From Muribaculaceae bacterium (GTDB lineage: Bacteria > Bacteroidota > Bacteroidia > Bacteroidales > Muribaculaceae): 19,219 nt of DNA. Under the pieces are notes generated by a model. The model was not told the DNA's origin. It was given only the letters and a program-made list of their open reading frames with translations, and did no database searches. Positions within the stretch are counted from its first letter, which is position 1, and every line of letters begins with the position of its first letter. The DNA lies in assembly GCA_016292745.1 (NCBI GenBank), contig JAEDFO010000046.1, positions 1 to 19,219 of the forward strand. Direction: 5' to 3'. Both the position numbers and the translations under genes were made by a program. Below, in pieces: positions 7,630 through 15,448 of this stretch.

Positions 7630-8952
7630 TCACACTGCCGGAAGGCTCATACCGTTAAGCTTGCGGTATAAATCGAGGGCATACACATCTGTCATGCCGC
7701 TTATATGGTCGATTACAGCCTGTATCTTGCCGAACAATGTGGGCGCATACACATCGTATTGCTGCGGGAATTTGCTCAGCAGCAGCCGCGAATAATTCTT
7801 TTCGGGATAGCGCACCGCATCAATAAGAGTCTCGAGCAGGAAGGTTATGATTTTGTTACCGGCAAGTTCGATGTCAACCACATCGCTCGCACAATATATC
7901 CTCGAAAACGCGACATTCGAGCATTCACGATATCCCTGGCGCACACGCTCGTCGATAGCATCAATCAGCTCGCCCTTGAATTCGCCGGCAAGAATCTGCT
8001 CCTCGTTGGCCACGAATGCCTTGGCACACTGTCCTACAAGCACACCGATGGCACACGACCGCAAATAGGCCACACGCTCGTTACGGTCGTCAATCCGCTC
8101 CATGTTAGTGATAATCTCACTGCGTCGCTCTCCGTCAAAGTAGCCCAGCAACAGCTGTATGGTATCGGCAGTGTTGAGAATCTTAAGCTTATGCGCATCC
8201 TCAATGTCCATTATCTGGTAGCAGATATCATCGGCAGCCTCAAGCAGATACACCAGCGGATGACGCGCATAACTGCCGTCGGCATAGCTTATTATCCCCA
8301 GTTCCCGCGCTATCTGCTCATAGCTCTCGCGCTCCGAAGTGAAGAATCCCGATTTTCCTTTCGTTCCGGCCATGCTCGACGGATACGGATACTTCACTAT
8401 GCTGGCAAGCATAGAATAGGTCATGGCGAATCCACCCTTTCGTCGTCCCTTGAACTGATGAGTGAGCAAGCGAAACGAATTGGCATTTCCCTCGAAATGA
8501 ATCAAGTCGGCCCACTGCGCATCGGTAAGCTCGTGACGAAGGTCGTTTCCTTTCCCCTCCGAAAAATAGGTGGATATGCACTTCTCGCCAGAATGTCCGA
8601 ACGGTGGATTGCCAAGGTCGTGAGCCAGACATGCTGCCGCCACAATTTCGCATATCTCATCAATTTTCTGGCACCACGGCTCACCACTGTACTTCACCTT
8701 AAGCGCATTGGCCACCTCCTTGGCTATCGAGCGACCTACGCCCGACACTTCAAGACTATGTGTCAACCGGTTATGTACAAATATGCTTCCCGGCAACGGA
8801 AACACCTGAGTCTTGTTCTGAAGCCGGCGAAACGGCGACGAGAATATCAGCCGGTCGTAGTCGCGCTGGAAATCGCTTCGTATCTGCACCCGGCTCTCAT
8901 GATAATCTTCCATCCCGAACCGCTTGTCGCATATCAGTCGGTCCCAATTCAT
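7630..8952 (-). CDS. dgt: Deoxyguanosinetriphosphate triphosphohydrolase (dGTPase)
   Basis: The protein belongs to the HD-domain dGTPase family, which converts dGTP to deoxyguanosine and triphosphate. I prefer ATG 8952 (MNWDRL..., 440 residues), which fits the usual family N-terminus; ATG 8961 adds three residues (MER) and is nearly as good. Visible motifs are FQRDYDRLIFSSPFRRLQNK (28-47), HNRLTHSLEV (60-69, with metal ligand His65), AHDLGNPPFGHSGE (110-123, with the HD pair 111-112) and LLEAADDICYQIMDIEDAH further on, which carries the last metal-binding Asp. It is divergent from the GT2 gene, sharing about 98 bp, and convergent with the flippase gene. With dut it is the second dNTP-sanitising enzyme here. 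Some dGTPases act in phage defence, but nothing nearby suggests that role. Confidence 0.95.
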   Translation of the reverse strand: MNWDRLICDKRFGMEDYHESRVQIRSDFQRDYDRLIFSSPFRRLQNKTQVFPLPGSIFVHNRLTHSLEVSGVGRSIAKEVANALKVKYSGEPWCQKIDEICEIVAAACLAHDLGNPPFGHSGEKCISTYFSEGKGNDLRHELTDAQWADLIHFEGNANSFRLLTHQFKGRRKGGFAMTYSMLASIVKYPYPSSMAGTKGKSGFFTSERESYEQIARELGIISYADGSYARHPLVYLLEAADDICYQIMDIEDAHKLKILNTADTIQLLLGYFDGERRSEIITNMERIDDRNERVAYLRSCAIGVLVGQCAKAFVANEEQILAGEFKGELIDAIDERVRQGYRECSNVAFSRIYCASDVVDIELAGNKIITFLLETLIDAVRYPEKNYSRLLLSKFPQQYDVYAPTLFGKIQAVIDHISGMTDVYALDLYRKLNGMSLPAV

Positions 8953-9011
8953 TCGTTCCATCTCTTTTATGTTTAGATATGCGAATATACTCATTTCCCG
9001 ACAAAAAACAC

Positions 9012-9019
9012 TATCTTTA
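9012..9019 (+). promoter_or_regulatory. Possible -7 promoter element for the GT2 gene
   Basis: TATCTTTA matches the Bacteroidota -7 consensus TAnnTTTG except for the last base. It lies 31 bases before the GT2 start, in the gap shared with the divergent dgt. No convincing TTTG -33 box is seen at the usual spacing, so the call is tentative. I found no comparable match for the dgt direction. Confidence 0.4.
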
Positions 9020-9050
9020 CCCCTGCAAATCATTCAGCCATTGAGCAAGC

Positions 9051-9998
9051 ATGGATTTTTCAATTATTATTCCGGTATTCAACCGCCAGGCAACCCTGCT
9101 CGACACCCTTCGCTCGGTGGCGGAGCAGTCGCATCGGCCTATCCATCTGATTATCGTCGACAACAATTCCACCGACGCCTCAATGGACATTGCACGACAA
9201 TTCAAGGCCGAACATAGTGCGCCCGACTTCAGGATTGACATCACCGAGTGCACCACTCAAGGTGCTGCCGCTGCCCGCAATGCCGGTACCGCACTCGTCG
9301 ACACTCCTTGGATGCTTTGGTTCGATTCCGACGATACCATGCGCCCATGCCTGCTCGAGGAATATCGGAATGCCATTGAATCGGCACCCGAACGTCCCGA
9401 CATCGTAACCGTCAGATGTCTTCGTCATCACCTCGACGGCTCTACATCTTCCTCCAACATTTGCCACTCCAACTGGCTCGCCAACCACATAAAGCACGCA
9501 ATCCTTGCCACTCAGCTCTTTGCTATCCGACGCGATTTCGCCATTAAACACGGAGGTTGGGACAACGGTCTATCGCTTTGGATTGACTGGGAGTTCGGCA
9601 TCCGCCTTCTATTGGCCAACCCGCGCGTGATTGCACTCAACAAGATTCTCGTCGACTATTATCTTGGCGAAGCCACAATCACCGGAACCGATTTCGCCTC
9701 GAAAGCCGACAAAGCCCTGACATCCATAGCAAAAGCGCGTACCGACATTCTAAATGCCGAAAATATTCCACACCGCAACCGATACATCTGGCTGCTCGAT
9801 TACGTTACTATAATGCTCGCAGCAAAATGTCACCGCGAGCACAACCCCATCGGGCTCGCCATCCGCAACGAGCTCCTGGCCAATTCATATGCACCATGGC
9901 CCGTGAAACTGGCATTCCGTTACATCTTCCGGCACATTGCAGCAGGGCTACGCGGCGGAGCACACATTGCCGATGCCGTAATTAGCCTGTTCGCATAA
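9051..9998 (+). CDS. Family 2 glycosyltransferase
   Basis: This 315-residue protein has a GT-A fold of the GT2 type. It opens with MDFSIIIPVFNRQATLLDTL, then has IIVDNNSTDAS (residues 34-44, nucleotide-binding Asp37), GAAAARNAGTALV (71-83) and a metal-binding DxD motif in WFDSDDT (90-96). It should move a sugar from a nucleotide-sugar donor to a glycan or lipid-linked acceptor at the cytoplasmic face of the membrane. Hydrophobic or amphipathic stretches near the C-terminus (about 265-315) could attach it to the membrane. Donor and acceptor cannot be told from sequence. It stands alone, divergent from dgt, and is not part of a visible polysaccharide cluster, although a Wzx flippase lies 1.4 kb away on the other side of dgt. 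It ends directly at a bidirectional terminator. Confidence 0.92.
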   Translation: MDFSIIIPVFNRQATLLDTLRSVAEQSHRPIHLIIVDNNSTDASMDIARQFKAEHSAPDFRIDITECTTQGAAAARNAGTALVDTPWMLWFDSDDTMRPCLLEEYRNAIESAPERPDIVTVRCLRHHLDGSTSSSNICHSNWLANHIKHAILATQLFAIRRDFAIKHGGWDNGLSLWIDWEFGIRLLLANPRVIALNKILVDYYLGEATITGTDFASKADKALTSIAKARTDILNAENIPHRNRYIWLLDYVTIMLAAKCHREHNPIGLAIRNELLANSYAPWPVKLAFRYIFRHIAAGLRGGAHIADAVISLFA

Positions 9999-9999
9999 A

Positions 10000-10035
10000 A
10001 AAAGTGCCAAGCCTCATCTCCGGCCCGGCACTTTT
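10000..10035. terminator. Bidirectional intrinsic terminator
   Basis: AAAAGTGCC (10000-10008) and GGCACTTTT (10027-10035) are perfect inverted repeats around an 18-base loop, placed between two convergent genes. Read on the + strand the stem ends in TTTTGTTGTTT. Read on the - strand it ends in a run of seven T. It therefore serves both the GT2 gene, whose stop lies immediately before it, and the Spy-like gene, whose stop is 23 bases away, and looks stronger for the latter. Confidence 0.9.
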
Positions 10036-10058
10036 GTTGTTTATCCTAAAACGATGCT

Positions 10059-10421
10059 TTATTTCCGATTACCCTGACGGCCTCGTGCCATAGGACGATG
10101 CACGTTGAGCGAATCGTACTTAGCTTTCTGCTCTTCGGTGAGCAGTTCTTTTACCTTCATATCCAGCGAATCACGCTTAGCCTTCATGGCGTCGCGGCCA
10201 ACCTTTCCGGGGTTCTTCATTCCTGCCTCAAAATCAGCGTAAAGAGCCGAAATCTTCGATGCCTGCTCATCAGTAAGTTTGAGCGATTCCTTCATATGGC
10301 TCACACGCTGCTCGGTGTTCATTCTCGGCGGGCGTACGCCGCGCTGTCCACGTTTACTCTGTGCAAATACCACTCCAATTCCCAATACGGCTACCATAGC
10401 CAATACAATAATCTTTTTCAT
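10059..10421 (-). CDS. Small periplasmic Spy/CpxP-like (LTxxQ motif) protein
   Basis: From ATG 10421 the product has 120 residues; an ATG at 10430 would only add MTV before the lysine-led signal peptide. Residues 1-21 form a signal peptide ending VVFAQ. The mature protein is small, basic and helical, and contains two LTxxQ-type motifs, LTDEQ (49-53) and LTEEQ (94-98), the signature of the Spy/CpxP family of periplasmic stress proteins. The C-terminus is Arg/Gly-rich (MARGRQGNRK). In enterobacteria Spy is an ATP-independent chaperone and CpxP an envelope-stress sensor inhibitor. Bacteroidota relatives are mostly uncharacterised, so the function here is inferred by family. It is transcribed alone and ends at the bidirectional terminator. 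No regulatory partner is adjacent. Confidence 0.8.
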   Translation of the reverse strand: MKKIIVLAMVAVLGIGVVFAQSKRGQRGVRPPRMNTEQRVSHMKESLKLTDEQASKISALYADFEAGMKNPGKVGRDAMKAKRDSLDMKVKELLTEEQKAKYDSLNVHRPMARGRQGNRK

Positions 10422-10787
10422 AACTGTCACTTTTTATTATCTAATCAATGTCTTTGTTTGTCGTTCTGTCTTTTAGAAAACTTTTCCCGCCGAAAGTTTA
10501 ATCAACACAAATCATAAAAGAATTTAACGGTCTCAAACTTGTCGACAAAATCCAACCAATCCCTCACCCCAAACACAATCCCCACCAAAAGAGTCATTAT
10601 AATCATTTGGCAACTCACAAAAAATGTAGGAATTCTACTGAAAATGGCTTTTTTAGTTTATAAATTATGAAAATGGTAATAATATTTGGATGTCTTTTGC
10701 TTGTTTGCTTGTATACGGCTTCAGGGAATTGAAAGTATTGCGAAGTTATTTTTGGGCTCCACGGCGATGCTTTTCGAAGTTTTTCCG
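10422..10787. other. AT-rich intergenic region upstream of parE and of the Spy-like gene
   Basis: This gap is clearly more AT-rich than the flanking genes. It should hold the promoter of the Spy-like gene (- strand), for which I see no clear TAnnTTTG box, and upstream sequence for parE. Small repeats are visible. GAAAATGG occurs at 10640-10647 and 10669-10676, CGAAGTT occurs at 10741-10747 and 10775-10781, and an imperfect palindrome GTAGGAATTCTAC occurs at 10626-10638. A 21-codon hydrophobic frame lies at 10667-10732 and is listed separately. No tRNA or known riboswitch shape was recognised. Confidence 0.5.
10667..10732 (+). CDS. Possible 21-residue hydrophobic small peptide
   Basis: ATG 10667 to TGA 10732 encodes MKMVIIFGCLLLVCLYTASGN in two parts, MKMVIIFGCLLL and VCLYTASGN. 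It has a lysine near the start and a hydrophobic core of about 14 residues with two cysteines. This is either a single-span membrane micropeptide, the remnant of a signal peptide from a lost gene, or chance in AT-rich DNA. It has no evident Shine-Dalgarno sequence and no recognised homologue. Confidence 0.2.
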   Translation: MKMVIIFGCLLLVCLYTASGN

Positions 10788-10795
10788 TAACTTTG
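10788..10795 (+). promoter_or_regulatory. -7 promoter element for parE-coaD
   Basis: TAACTTTG is an exact match to the Bacteroidota -7 consensus TAnnTTTG. Transcription should start about 6-9 bases further on, near 10802, leaving a leader of about 45 bases before the ATG at 10848. I do not see a good TTTG -33 box at the usual spacing. The nearest candidate, TTTTCG at 10771, is too close. Confidence 0.7.
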
Positions 10796-10802
10796 CACAG
10801 TT

Positions 10803-10820
10803 ATGCCCATGGTTGGGCAT
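10803..10820 (+). other. Perfect stem-loop at the predicted 5' end of the parE transcript
   Basis: ATGCCCA (10803-10809) and TGGGCAT (10814-10820) form a perfect 7-bp stem with a TGGT loop. The hairpin begins within a base or two of the transcription start predicted from the -7 box at 10788. It could stabilise the 5' end of the mRNA or, as DNA, act as an operator dyad. It also contains an upstream in-frame ATG (10803), which makes that ATG a poor start codon. Confidence 0.6.
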
Positions 10821-10847
10821 CCCCACGGAAAACAGTTTATAATTACG

Positions 10848-12791
10848 ATGGCAGATATCTTCGACGACTCAACACAAACTGCAGCTCCGGAATCGAACGG
10901 CAGCGATTACAACCGTCTTATAACCCTCGACTGGCGTGAGCACATACGCCAACGCCCCGGTATGTATATCGGTAAGCTTGGCGACGGCTCGCAGAACGAC
11001 GATGGCATATATGTCATCTTCAAAGAGGTGATGGACAATGCCATCGACGAGCACAACCAGGGATTCGGCAAGCTAATCGAGGTGGAGATTTCCGAAACTG
11101 AGGTTTCCGTACGCGACTATGGCCGAGGAATTCCGCTGGGCTCGGTTATCGATGCCGCCTCAAAAATGAACACAGGCGGTAAATACAACACCGAAAACTA
11201 TAAGATGTCGGTGGGATTGAACGGTGTGGGCATCAAGGCCACAAATGCTCTGTCGTCGTTCTTCTTCATCCAATCGACCCGCGACGGAAAGTCGGAATCG
11301 GCTTCATTCGAGGCCGGAATCCTGAAGGAGACAAGTGGAATAGTCGACTCATCGGAACAAAACGGAACTCTCGTTCAGTTCATCCCCGACAATTCCATTT
11401 TCCACGGATTCAAATTCAACGAGGAGTATATCGAGACCATGATTAAGAACTACTCCTATCTTAATACCGGCCTCACAATTACTCTCAACGGTCGAAAATT
11501 CCATTCGCGCAATGGTCTGTGCGACCTCCTCCGCGACTATATGACCACCGACCCGCTCTATCCGGTCATTCATCTCGAAGGCCAGGACATCGAGGCGGTG
11601 ATTACCCACACTTCGCAATACGGCGAAGAGTACTACTCCTTTGTCAACGGTCAGCACACCACTCAGGGCGGAACACATCAGTCGGCGTTCCGCGAAGCGG
11701 TGTCGCGCACCATCAAGGAGTTCTTTGGCCGCAATTTCGAGTATTCCGACATCCGAAACGGTATGGTGGCAGCCATCAGCATCCGAATACAGGAACCGGT
11801 GTTCGAATCACAGACCAAGACAAAACTGGGCAGCAGCAACATCACCAAGGATGCCAACAGCCCTACGGTGTATAAGTTTATCAACGACTTTATCAAGAAA
11901 GAACTCGACAACTATCTGCACCGCGAACCTAACACTTCCGAGGTGCTGCTAAAGAAAATCATTGAATCGGAGAAGGACCGCAAGGCAATGGCCGGAGTCA
12001 CCAAGAAGGCTCGCGAAAACGCCAAGAAGATACAGCTCCACAATCGCAAGCTCCGCGACTGCCGCGTGCACCTCAACGACACAAAAGGCGACAAGCGCGA
12101 ACTTTCATCGATTTTCATCACCGAGGGCGACTCGGCTTCGGGTTCCATAACCAAAACCCGCGATGTGGAAACCCAGGCTGTGTTCTCGCTCCGCGGTAAA
12201 CCGCTCAACAGTTTCGGTAAAACCCAGAAAATCGTTTACGACAACGAGGAATTCAATCTGCTGCAGGCTGCGCTCAACATCGAAGAGGGCATCGAAGGCC
12301 TTCGATACAACAAAATAATCATCGCCACCGATGCCGATGTCGACGGTATGCACATCCGCCTGCTAATGATTACATTCCTGCTCCGTTTCTTCCCCGACGT
12401 CATCAAGAAAGGACACGTTTACATCCTGCAGACACCTCTGTTCCGCGTTCGAAACAAGAAGGAAGCCAAGCGCCGAAGCCGCAAGGGTAAAGCTGCAGCC
12501 TCTCCGGTTGAGACTTTCTACTGCTACACCGACGAGGAACGCGTTAACGCCATAAAAAAACTCGGTGAAAACGCCGAAATCACCCGATTCAAAGGTCTGG
12601 GCGAAATATCAGCTGAGGAGTTCAAGGAATTCATCGGGCCAAACATGCGCCTCGACCGCGTCAGCCTACGTAAGGATGATGCCGTGCAGGATATGCTCGA
12701 ATTCTACATGGGCAAGAACACCATGGAACGCCAGCTTTTTATCATCGATAACCTTGTAACCGAAGATGACACCGAAATCAACAAAATCTGA
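10848..12791 (+). CDS. parE: DNA topoisomerase IV subunit B (type IIA topoisomerase ATPase subunit)
   Basis: From ATG 10848 (MADIFDDS...) the protein has 647 residues. The in-frame ATG at 10803 lies in a leader hairpin at the predicted transcription start and is rejected. The GHKL ATPase domain shows EVMDNAIDE (60-68), DYGRGIP (90-96), GLNGVGIKATN (123-133) and the QTK-loop lysine in QTKTKLGS (322-329). The TOPRIM domain shows EGDSASGS (426-433) and DADVDGMHI (495-503), followed by KGLGEIS (582-588). A basic patch, KKEAKRRSRKGKAAA, interrupts the TOPRIM-proximal region. With ParC it decatenates daughter chromosomes using ATP. GyrB is the main alternative, but the N-terminal sequence and the adjacent coaD are typical of ParE in Bacteroidota. 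The 3' end overlaps coaD by 26 bases. Confidence 0.9.
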   Translation: MADIFDDSTQTAAPESNGSDYNRLITLDWREHIRQRPGMYIGKLGDGSQNDDGIYVIFKEVMDNAIDEHNQGFGKLIEVEISETEVSVRDYGRGIPLGSVIDAASKMNTGGKYNTENYKMSVGLNGVGIKATNALSSFFFIQSTRDGKSESASFEAGILKETSGIVDSSEQNGTLVQFIPDNSIFHGFKFNEEYIETMIKNYSYLNTGLTITLNGRKFHSRNGLCDLLRDYMTTDPLYPVIHLEGQDIEAVITHTSQYGEEYYSFVNGQHTTQGGTHQSAFREAVSRTIKEFFGRNFEYSDIRNGMVAAISIRIQEPVFESQTKTKLGSSNITKDANSPTVYKFINDFIKKELDNYLHREPNTSEVLLKKIIESEKDRKAMAGVTKKARENAKKIQLHNRKLRDCRVHLNDTKGDKRELSSIFITEGDSASGSITKTRDVETQAVFSLRGKPLNSFGKTQKIVYDNEEFNLLQAALNIEEGIEGLRYNKIIIATDADVDGMHIRLLMITFLLRFFPDVIKKGHVYILQTPLFRVRNKKEAKRRSRKGKAAASPVETFYCYTDEERVNAIKKLGENAEITRFKGLGEISAEEFKEFIGPNMRLDRVSLRKDDAVQDMLEFYMGKNTMERQLFIIDNLVTEDDTEINKI

Positions 12792-13254
12792 CGACGCCAG
12801 CAAACGCATCGCCATTTTTCCTGGATCGTTCGACCCCTTCACCATCGGACATTGGTCGATAGTCAACCGTGCCCTCGATATGTTCGACCAGATTGTCATT
12901 GCCATCGGCCGCAACGATGCCAAGCACTCGATGTTCTCAACCGAACGCCGCATCGCACAAATAAGCAGCCTATATGAAGATAATCCGAAAGTTAAGGTGG
13001 TGGCATACGAAGGGCTCACCGTCAATGCAGCACAGCAATACGGTGCACGGTTCATTCTGCGCGGTGTGCGCATGATTCAGGATTTCGAGTACGAGAAAAA
13101 TCTTGCCGAGGTAAACCGTTCGCTCACCGGCATCGAGACGGTGCTGCTCTACACTCTCCCCGAGCACAGCCACATAAGTTCATCAATTGTGCGCGAACTG
13201 CTGAGCTACAACTGCGATGTAAGCCGGCTGTTGCCTCCTGGAATGGTTCTTTAG
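12766..13254 (+). CDS. coaD: Pantetheine-phosphate adenylyltransferase
   Basis: This 162-residue protein transfers AMP from ATP to 4'-phosphopantetheine, the penultimate step of coenzyme A synthesis. It has the nucleotidyltransferase motif FPGSFDPFTIGH (18-29, with the TxGH histidine at 29), the segment FILRGVRMIQDFEYEKNLAE with the conserved Arg of RGVR, and HSHISSSIVRELL near the C-terminus, which corresponds to the ISSTxVR motif. The only plausible start is ATG 12766, inside the last 26 bases of parE, so the two are probably translationally coupled. Its stop codon overlaps the stop of the convergent antiporter gene. Confidence 0.97.
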   Translation: MTPKSTKSDDASKRIAIFPGSFDPFTIGHWSIVNRALDMFDQIVIAIGRNDAKHSMFSTERRIAQISSLYEDNPKVKVVAYEGLTVNAAQQYGARFILRGVRMIQDFEYEKNLAEVNRSLTGIETVLLYTLPEHSHISSSIVRELLSYNCDVSRLLPPGMVL

Positions 13255-15434
13255 AGGTCGATTCGCCGCTGCTTCCGGTTGCGGTGCGTTATCCGTTTCT
13301 TCTGTATCACAAGCCACTTATACCATCCTAATATCTTAAGCCACACACCTGTGGGGGCTGTACCGAGTTCGTTCACCAGAGGGTCGTTGAACGATGCCAC
13401 AATCGGCATCTCACCGAACTGCTCGGGATAGATTATCAGCAGATTATTGTGTGAGAAATATTTCGAGAGGAATCCAGGCATGCGGTCCATGTCCTTGCTG
13501 AACGACATCGAGGTACGTCGGGCACTCACCACCACAAACAGGTCGTCGTCGAGAATCTTGTTCGACAGCAACACAAAGTCGTCCCAGTCGTCGGTTTCAC
13601 GGAATTCGGCACGAACCTCGAATTTTTGCTCGTGGATTACGCCACGGATATATGGCTGGGTTTGCTGCGAGGCGCAGAAAATTATTCGGCATCCAAGCTG
13701 GCCGGCAATGTTGCACAGTTTTATCAGCCAGTAGCGGAATCCGGTTTCGTATTCGGCTTTTGGCGGCACCGACACCACTATTCGCGCCACAGTGTTTAGC
13801 GGAATGAAACATCGCGATATTATCACCGTCTTGTGCAGTTGGTTGACGAGCTGTTCAATTATGTTGCCGTAGAACGAGTCGACCACGGTTCCGCGCTGGT
13901 GCAATCCCACCACCACATCGGTTATGTCGCGTTCATTCACAGTATTGATAATGCCCATAACGGTGTTCATGTCGAATCGGTCGATTGGCGTGAACTTCAC
14001 ATCGGCCTCGAGGGCGCATTTTTCGGCCACATCAAGCACATTTGCAGCACGCGCCACTGCATTGCTGCCATTGTCGTTGCGTACATGCAGCCCGAATATC
14101 GGGTTCTGGTTGTTCTTTGTGCGCGACAGTATTGCCAGATTCACCAGGCTGGCGGCTGTGAGCGGATTCGATACATTCACCAGTATGCGCGAACGGCGGC
14201 GATAGCGTCCGGCACTCTTGTCGAGCGGGCCTTGCTCTCCCTCGCTTATCATTTTCTCCTTGATTTTCACCGACACGTTCTCGGTTACCACCGTGGCAAT
14301 GGTGCACGACACCAGAATCATCAGAATGGTGCCGTTGAGCACCACATCGTCGAATATACCTCCGTTGTAGCCAATCATCACTGCTGCCAATGCGGCTGCC
14401 ACGTGGGCATTGCTCAAGCCGAATATTATCTTACGGTCGAGAGCTCCCATCTTGAAGTTTTTCTGTGTGAGCCAGGCGGCAAGCCACTTGGTGGATGTTG
14501 CCACTGCCACCATCACCAGTGCTACATACAGTGTAGCCCAGTTACTGAACAGAATCCTCACATTGATGAGCATTCCTACCCCAATAAGGAAATAGGGAAT
14601 GAATATGGCATTGCCCACAAATTCTATACGGGTCATCAGCGACGATGCACTCGGTATGTAGCGGTTAAGCACAAGCCCGGCGAAGAATGCGCCAAGCACC
14701 GGCTCGATGCCGATGGTTTGCGACACTGCCGAGGCAAGCAGCACCAGCGCAATGACAAACACGAACTGCATCACATTGTCGTTGTAGCTGCGGAAAAACC
14801 AGCGCGTGAGCCGCGGATACGAATAGATGATGATTGCCAGATACACCGCCAGCTGCCCAAGAAGCTTCAGCTGCGCCATTATCGAGAATTCGCCGTCGTG
14901 GTGCACACCCACTATGATGGCCAGCACTATGAGCGAACTCAACACAGCTACAATGGTGCCGGTGATGGCCACAACCACTGCATTATACTTCGATATGCCG
15001 AATCGTGACACAATCGGATAGGCTATCAGCGTGTGTGAGGCATACATCGACGCCAACAGCACTGCCGCCACCCAGTCCATGCCCAGCAGATAGATACTCG
15101 TCGCCACTCCTATCACCAGTGGCACCAGAAAAGTGTACATGCCGAAAATCAGTCCGCTCCGCAGATTCTTCTTCAAGTGGAACATATCGATTTCCAGACC
15201 GGCAAGAAACATAAGATACAGAATTCCCACCTGCCCAAAGATGCTGAAACTGCTGTCGCGGTCGAGCAGATGAATGCCAAAAGGCCCTACCACCACACCA
15301 GCCACTATCAGACCGATGATGTGCGGTATCTTCAGGCGATTGAGCAGCATCGGCGCCAGCAGAATGATGCACAGCACCACCAGAAATATGTACACCGGAT
15401 TGGTGATTATGGCTTCCGTTGCTATTGGGTTCAT
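13251..15434 (-). CDS. CPA2-family cation:proton antiporter-like membrane protein with C-terminal USP-like domains
   Basis: This 727-residue protein has an N-terminal Na+/H+-exchanger domain of about 12-13 helices (residues about 12-400). It carries family signatures: GLIVAGVVVGPFGIHLL (41-57), ILYLMFLAGLEIDMFHLKKN (71-90), YASHTLIAYPIVSRFG (131-146) and a GAFFAGLVLNRY segment. A soluble C-terminal part (about 415-700) looks like one or two universal-stress-protein-type domains (RILVNVSNPLTAASLVNLAI; then VVGLHQRG and ARIVVSVPPKAEY), as in Bacteroidota relatives. Oddly, in the helix ITGTIVAVLSSLIVLAII the position usually held by the ion-binding Asp (TD in the family) is Val164. Transport may therefore be altered or lost. 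It is transcribed from its own well-formed promoter. Confidence 0.88.
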   Translation of the reverse strand: MNPIATEAIITNPVYIFLVVLCIILLAPMLLNRLKIPHIIGLIVAGVVVGPFGIHLLDRDSSFSIFGQVGILYLMFLAGLEIDMFHLKKNLRSGLIFGMYTFLVPLVIGVATSIYLLGMDWVAAVLLASMYASHTLIAYPIVSRFGISKYNAVVVAITGTIVAVLSSLIVLAIIVGVHHDGEFSIMAQLKLLGQLAVYLAIIIYSYPRLTRWFFRSYNDNVMQFVFVIALVLLASAVSQTIGIEPVLGAFFAGLVLNRYIPSASSLMTRIEFVGNAIFIPYFLIGVGMLINVRILFSNWATLYVALVMVAVATSTKWLAAWLTQKNFKMGALDRKIIFGLSNAHVAAALAAVMIGYNGGIFDDVVLNGTILMILVSCTIATVVTENVSVKIKEKMISEGEQGPLDKSAGRYRRRSRILVNVSNPLTAASLVNLAILSRTKNNQNPIFGLHVRNDNGSNAVARAANVLDVAEKCALEADVKFTPIDRFDMNTVMGIINTVNERDITDVVVGLHQRGTVVDSFYGNIIEQLVNQLHKTVIISRCFIPLNTVARIVVSVPPKAEYETGFRYWLIKLCNIAGQLGCRIIFCASQQTQPYIRGVIHEQKFEVRAEFRETDDWDDFVLLSNKILDDDLFVVVSARRTSMSFSKDMDRMPGFLSKYFSHNNLLIIYPEQFGEMPIVASFNDPLVNELGTAPTGVWLKILGWYKWLVIQKKRITHRNRKQRRIDL

Positions 15435-15448
15435 CGTCGTCGAGGGCT

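Noticed and set aside
7630..8952. dgt as a phage-defence dGTPase
   Set aside because: Defence dGTPases are known, but the neighbours here are housekeeping or envelope genes with no mobile-element or defence signature, so a housekeeping role is the simpler reading.
7705..8976. A 423-codon open frame on the + strand
   Set aside because: It is antisense to dgt, whose HD-domain motifs are unambiguous. No recognisable domain is present.
10803..10847. Upstream ATG start for parE at 10803
   Set aside because: It sits at the predicted transcription start inside a perfect hairpin, and the added 15 residues do not resemble a ParE N-terminus. ATG 10848 fits better.
13833..15008. A 391-codon open frame on the + strand
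   Set aside because: It lies wholly antisense to the antiporter gene. Its product is rich in His, Arg, Cys and Gln with no domain, as expected from the complement of a membrane-protein gene.
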